64,000 nucleotides of DNA, taken from assembly GCA_023437305.1 (NCBI GenBank), contig JAEZGN010000030.1, forward strand, positions 124,001 through 188,000, in the 5' to 3' direction. Every line of letters starts with the position of its first letter. The stretch's first letter is position 1. This DNA is from Bacteroidota bacterium (lineage in GTDB: Bacteria > Bacteroidota > Bacteroidia > Bacteroidales > Dysgonomonadaceae). Under the pieces are notes generated by a model. It searched no databases, had not been told where the DNA came from, and saw only the letters and a list, made by a program, of their open reading frames with translations. The translations under genes and the position numbers were made by a program. Shown piece after piece: positions 61,074 to 64,000 of the stretch.

Positions 61074-64000
61074 TCAGACTTTTTCAACAGATATCTGTAA
61101 AATATAATCATCCATATCAACATTTTGCCCATCTACAGACTCCAACAGTTCTATTTTGTCAGCAAGTACCTGTGACGCTATGTAATTATTATATTCCGAG
61201 ACAGTTTCTCTTATCTGCTCCAAGTCTGTCAATTTTATATTTATTCTGTCAGTTATTTCCAGTCCGCTGGATTTACGTATATTTTGTATACGGTTTACCA
61301 GCTCGCGGGCGATACCTTCTTTTCTCAGATCGTCTGTTATTGTCACATCAAGTGCAACAGTCAGTTTTCCGGCATTAGCAACCAGCCATCCCGGTATATC
61401 TTCAGATATGATTTCCACGTCAGCCAATTCTATAGTAGCTGCTTGTCCATCAATATCGAATGTATATTTTTCTTCTTTTTCGAATGCAGCAATAGCTTCC
61501 TGACTCATCCCCTGAACTTCTGCGGCAAGCTGTTTCATGATCTTACCATAACGAGGCCCAAGTTTTTTGAAATCGGGTTTTACTTTCTTCACCAAGATAC
61601 CCGCAGCATTATCTACATGCTTAAGCTCTTTGACGTTTACTTCATTCAATATCAGTTCGCGCACAGCATCCAAATCTTTTCCTTGCTGATCGTTCAGCAC
61701 CGGTATCATGATTTGTGTCAATGGCTGACGTACCTTGATATTGGTTTTACGGCGCAAAGCCAAAACAGCAGATGATATATCCTGTGCTATTTGCATGCGT
61801 TCTTCCAAATTCTTATCTACTACAGATGCGTCATAAGTAGGGAAATCTGAAAGATGCACCGAAGCTACTTTTTCATGCTCTGTTACAACAATCAAATCAC
61901 AGAAAAGTTTATCGGCATAGAATGGAGATATCGGAGCCATAAGCTTGGCTATTGTCTCCAAACATGTATATAAGGTCTGATATGCAGATAATTTATCTTT
62001 TGTCATTTCTCCTCCCCAGAAACGTTTCCTGTTGAGGCGCACATACCAGTTGCTGAGATTATCATTTACGAAATCAGAGATAGCGCGTCCAGCCTTTGTT
62101 GGTTCGTATGTATTATAATACTCATCCACATCCTTGATTAACGTATTTAGCAATGATATTACCCAACGATCGATCTCCGGTCTTTCCGAAACAGGTATCA
62201 AGTCTTCCTTAAAGGAGAAGTTATCCACGTTTGCATACAGAGCAAAGAATGAATAAGTATTATAAAGTGTTCCGAAAAATTTACGGCGCACCTCTTCTAC
62301 TCCCTCAATGTCAAACTTAAGGTTGTCCCACGGCGATGCATTGGTTATCATGTACCAACGCAAAGGGTCTGAGCCATATTTATCTATTGTCTCAAAAGGA
62401 TCGATAGCATTGCCTAAGCGTTTCGACATCTTTTGTCCGTTCTTATCCAATACAAGTCCGTTGGAAACAACATTTTTAAACGAGATGCTATCTTTGAACA
62501 TGGTAGATATAGCATGTAGAGTAAAGAACCATCCACGAGTCTGATCTACCCCCTCAGCTATAAAATCAGCCGGGTATACTTTTGAGAACTCATCTTCGCT
62601 TATATTCGGATAAAATACCTGAGCGAAAGGCATTGCTCCCGAATCGAACCAAACATCGATCAAATCTTTCTCACGTGTCATTGGTTGTCCCGAATCGGAT
62701 ACAAGTATTATATCATCAACATACGGACGGTGAAGATCTATTTTCTCATAGTTTGTCTTATCCAGATTCCCTACTTCGAAACCTGTCCAAGGTATTTCTT
62801 TCATCACACCGGCATCTACGGCTTTTTGCATTTCGGCATAAAGCTCTTTCATCGAGCCGATGCATTTCTCTTCTTTTCCATCCTCTGTTCTCCATATAGG
62901 AAGAGGCGTTCCCCAATAGCGGCTACGGCTAAGATTCCAGTCCTGTAGGTTTTCGAGCCATTTTCCAAAACGGCCTGTACCTGTCGATTCCGGTTTCCAG
63001 TTTATTGTCTTATTGAGTTCTATCAAACGTTCGCGACAAGCAGTGGTACGTATAAACCAGCTATCGAGGGGATAATACAACACAGGTTTGTCGGTGCGCC
63101 AACAGTGCGGATAATTGTGCACATGTCGTTCTATCTTGAATGCGCGATTTTGTTGTTTCAACATCACGCAAAGATCGATATCTAAAGTTGTTGCATCAGC
63201 AGGAAGCGTGTCGTCGTATTCGTTTTTCACATAACGACCGGCATAGTCCTTATATAGCTCAACATTTATATTATCATTAACAAAGCTAGTATCTAAATCC
63301 TCTAAGTTGAAATACTTACCGGTGAGATCTACCATCGGACGTTGATTCTCGTCTTTGTCGAGTAAAAGCAATGCAGGTACATTATTTGCTTTTGCTACAC
63401 GGGCATCATCCGCACCAAATGTAGGAGCTATATGCACAATACCTGTACCATCTTCTGTAGTTACGAAATCGCCTGCAAGAACTTTGAATGCGCCTTCTCC
63501 CGGATTAACCCATGGGATAAGCTGTTCGTATTCCATTCCTGCCAAGTCTTTACCCTTCCATTCTCCTACAATCTTATAAGGTATAAGCTTATCCCCTACC
63601 TTATAATCTTCAAGGGCTATATCTTTGGCTTTCTCGTTGAACATACTGAACACAAGAGACTGTGCCATTACGGTAGTTATCTTATTTCCTGTATACGGAT
63701 TGTAAGATTGTACCGCTACATAGGTTATTTCGGGCCCTACAGCTAGTGCTGTATTGGATGGAAGAGTCCAAGGGGTTGTTGTCCAAGCTAAAAAGAAAGC
63801 CTCGCCAAACTGAGACATTTCGGGCTTCGGCGATTTTATCTTAAACTGTGCAACACAGGTTGTATCTTTCACATCACGATATGCACCCGGCATGTTCAAC
63901 TCATGTGTACTAAGTCCTGTTCCGGCAGCGGGAGAGTACGGTTGTATTGTATAACCTTTATAAAGGTAGCCTTTGTTATATAGCTCTTTCAGTAAAAACC
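61074..64000 (-). CDS. ileS: Isoleucyl-tRNA synthetase, 5' end beyond the window
   Basis: About 975 residues are present; the N-terminus (with the HIGH motif) is beyond the right edge. The in-frame sequence continues to 64000 (KGYTIQPYSPAAGTGLSTHE), so the start at 63899 is not real. The editing domain has TTPWTLPSNTALAVG and EDGTGIVHIAPTFGADD. The KMSKR loop is GQKMSKRLGNAIDPF. The anticodon domain and a C-terminal extension with beta-rich SSGLEITDRINIKL follow. It charges tRNA-Ile and is the first gene of the downstream operon. Confidence 0.97.
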   Translation of the reverse strand, partial: FLLKELYNKGYLYKGYTIQPYSPAAGTGLSTHELNMPGAYRDVKDTTCVAQFKIKSPKPEMSQFGEAFFLAWTTTPWTLPSNTALAVGPEITYVAVQSYNPYTGNKITTVMAQSLVFSMFNEKAKDIALEDYKVGDKLIPYKIVGEWKGKDLAGMEYEQLIPWVNPGEGAFKVLAGDFVTTEDGTGIVHIAPTFGADDARVAKANNVPALLLLDKDENQRPMVDLTGKYFNLEDLDTSFVNDNINVELYKDYAGRYVKNEYDDTLPADATTLDIDLCVMLKQQNRAFKIERHVHNYPHCWRTDKPVLYYPLDSWFIRTTACRERLIELNKTINWKPESTGTGRFGKWLENLQDWNLSRSRYWGTPLPIWRTEDGKEEKCIGSMKELYAEMQKAVDAGVMKEIPWTGFEVGNLDKTNYEKIDLHRPYVDDIILVSDSGQPMTREKDLIDVWFDSGAMPFAQVFYPNISEDEFSKVYPADFIAEGVDQTRGWFFTLHAISTMFKDSISFKNVVSNGLVLDKNGQKMSKRLGNAIDPFETIDKYGSDPLRWYMITNASPWDNLKFDIEGVEEVRRKFFGTLYNTYSFFALYANVDNFSFKEDLIPVSERPEIDRWVISLLNTLIKDVDEYYNTYEPTKAGRAISDFVNDNLSNWYVRLNRKRFWGGEMTKDKLSAYQTLYTCLETIAKLMAPISPFYADKLFCDLIVVTEHEKVASVHLSDFPTYDASVVDKNLEERMQIAQDISSAVLALRRKTNIKVRQPLTQIMIPVLNDQQGKDLDAVRELILNEVNVKELKHVDNAAGILVKKVKPDFKKLGPRYGKIMKQLAAEVQGMSQEAIAAFEKEEKYTFDIDGQAATIELADVEIISEDIPGWLVANAGKLTVALDVTITDDLRKEGIARELVNRIQNIRKSSGLEITDRINIKLTDLEQIRETVSEYNNYIASQVLADKIELLESVDGQNVDMDDYILQISVEKV

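Noticed and set aside
63897..63899. Start codon of ileS at 63899
   Set aside because: The codon is TTG and clear IleRS sequence continues upstream in frame to the window end.

Overview
The window looks like a core chromosomal segment of a low-GC member of the Bacteroidales, most like Dysgonomonas or a close relative. The genus is inferred from gene content, not proven. Three things point there. Promoters carry the Bacteroidetes -7 motif TAnnTTTG instead of sigma70 boxes, and Shine-Dalgarno sites are weak. Families largely restricted to Bacteroidetes recur: DUF4290, DUF4296, DUF4230, SOTCase-type ArgF', carboxypeptidase-domain TonB receptors and periplasmic S41 proteases. Gene neighbourhoods such as ileS-dksA-like-lspA are typical of the order.

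Layout. 1-5.5 kb: the tail of an efflux/export operon (two FtsX-like ABC permeases, a TolC-type outer-membrane channel, an NtrC-type regulator and its kinase). 5.6-12.9 kb: a Nudix-family regulator diverging from a secreted operon (GH3 glycosidase, histidine phosphatase, TonB receptor, class A acid phosphatase). Two matched palindromes lie in the divergent promoter region. 13.1-16.1 kb: a metal-type TonB receptor with a small His/Cys membrane protein. 16.3-18.9 kb: a lipoprotein, then LemA-TPM-DUF4230. 19-20.7 kb: a peroxide-response operon (OhrR-like MarR, nitroreductase, Tpx). 20.8-22.8 kb: an ABC-F protein behind a leader that resembles an attenuator. 22.8-28.6 kb: GH29 fucosidase, FAD oxidoreductase, DHA2 transporter and CDF transporter, all on the minus strand.

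28.8-38.7 kb is housekeeping: dgt, an S41 protease, DUF4290-rimM, proB-proA, an acyltransferase and argF'. A 0.8 kb region with an orphan promoter and several predicted stems precedes the protease. 38.8-43.5 kb: a membrane-bound AraC-type regulator, a metallophosphoesterase lipoprotein with direct repeats upstream of its promoter, and a DUF389 protein. 43.5-46.9 kb is the least conserved part: an orphan secreted protein, gene remnants, an HxlR-SDR-SnoaL cassette richer in GC, and tRNA-Phe. 47.2-49.1 kb: an SMR exporter and its TetR regulator with matched operators, then an RluA-type synthase. 49.1-57.9 kb: TPR protein, CorA, a phosphoethanolamine transferase convergent with a two-component system, prfC and an LPS kinase-like protein. 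57.9-64 kb: a minus-strand operon running from ileS (cut by the window end) through a DksA-like protein, lspA, DUF4296, a small unknown protein and a GT2 glycosyltransferase.

The signals I find most worth following are: (i) the Nudix-controlled glycosidase/phosphatase/TonB locus; (ii) a three-part intergenic motif built around GTYACTTTTGTCACC, found at about 13.0, 34.0 and 55.4 kb in the same orientation; and (iii) the short-peptide leader before the ABC-F gene. No CRISPR array, prophage, intact insertion sequence or obvious defence system was seen.
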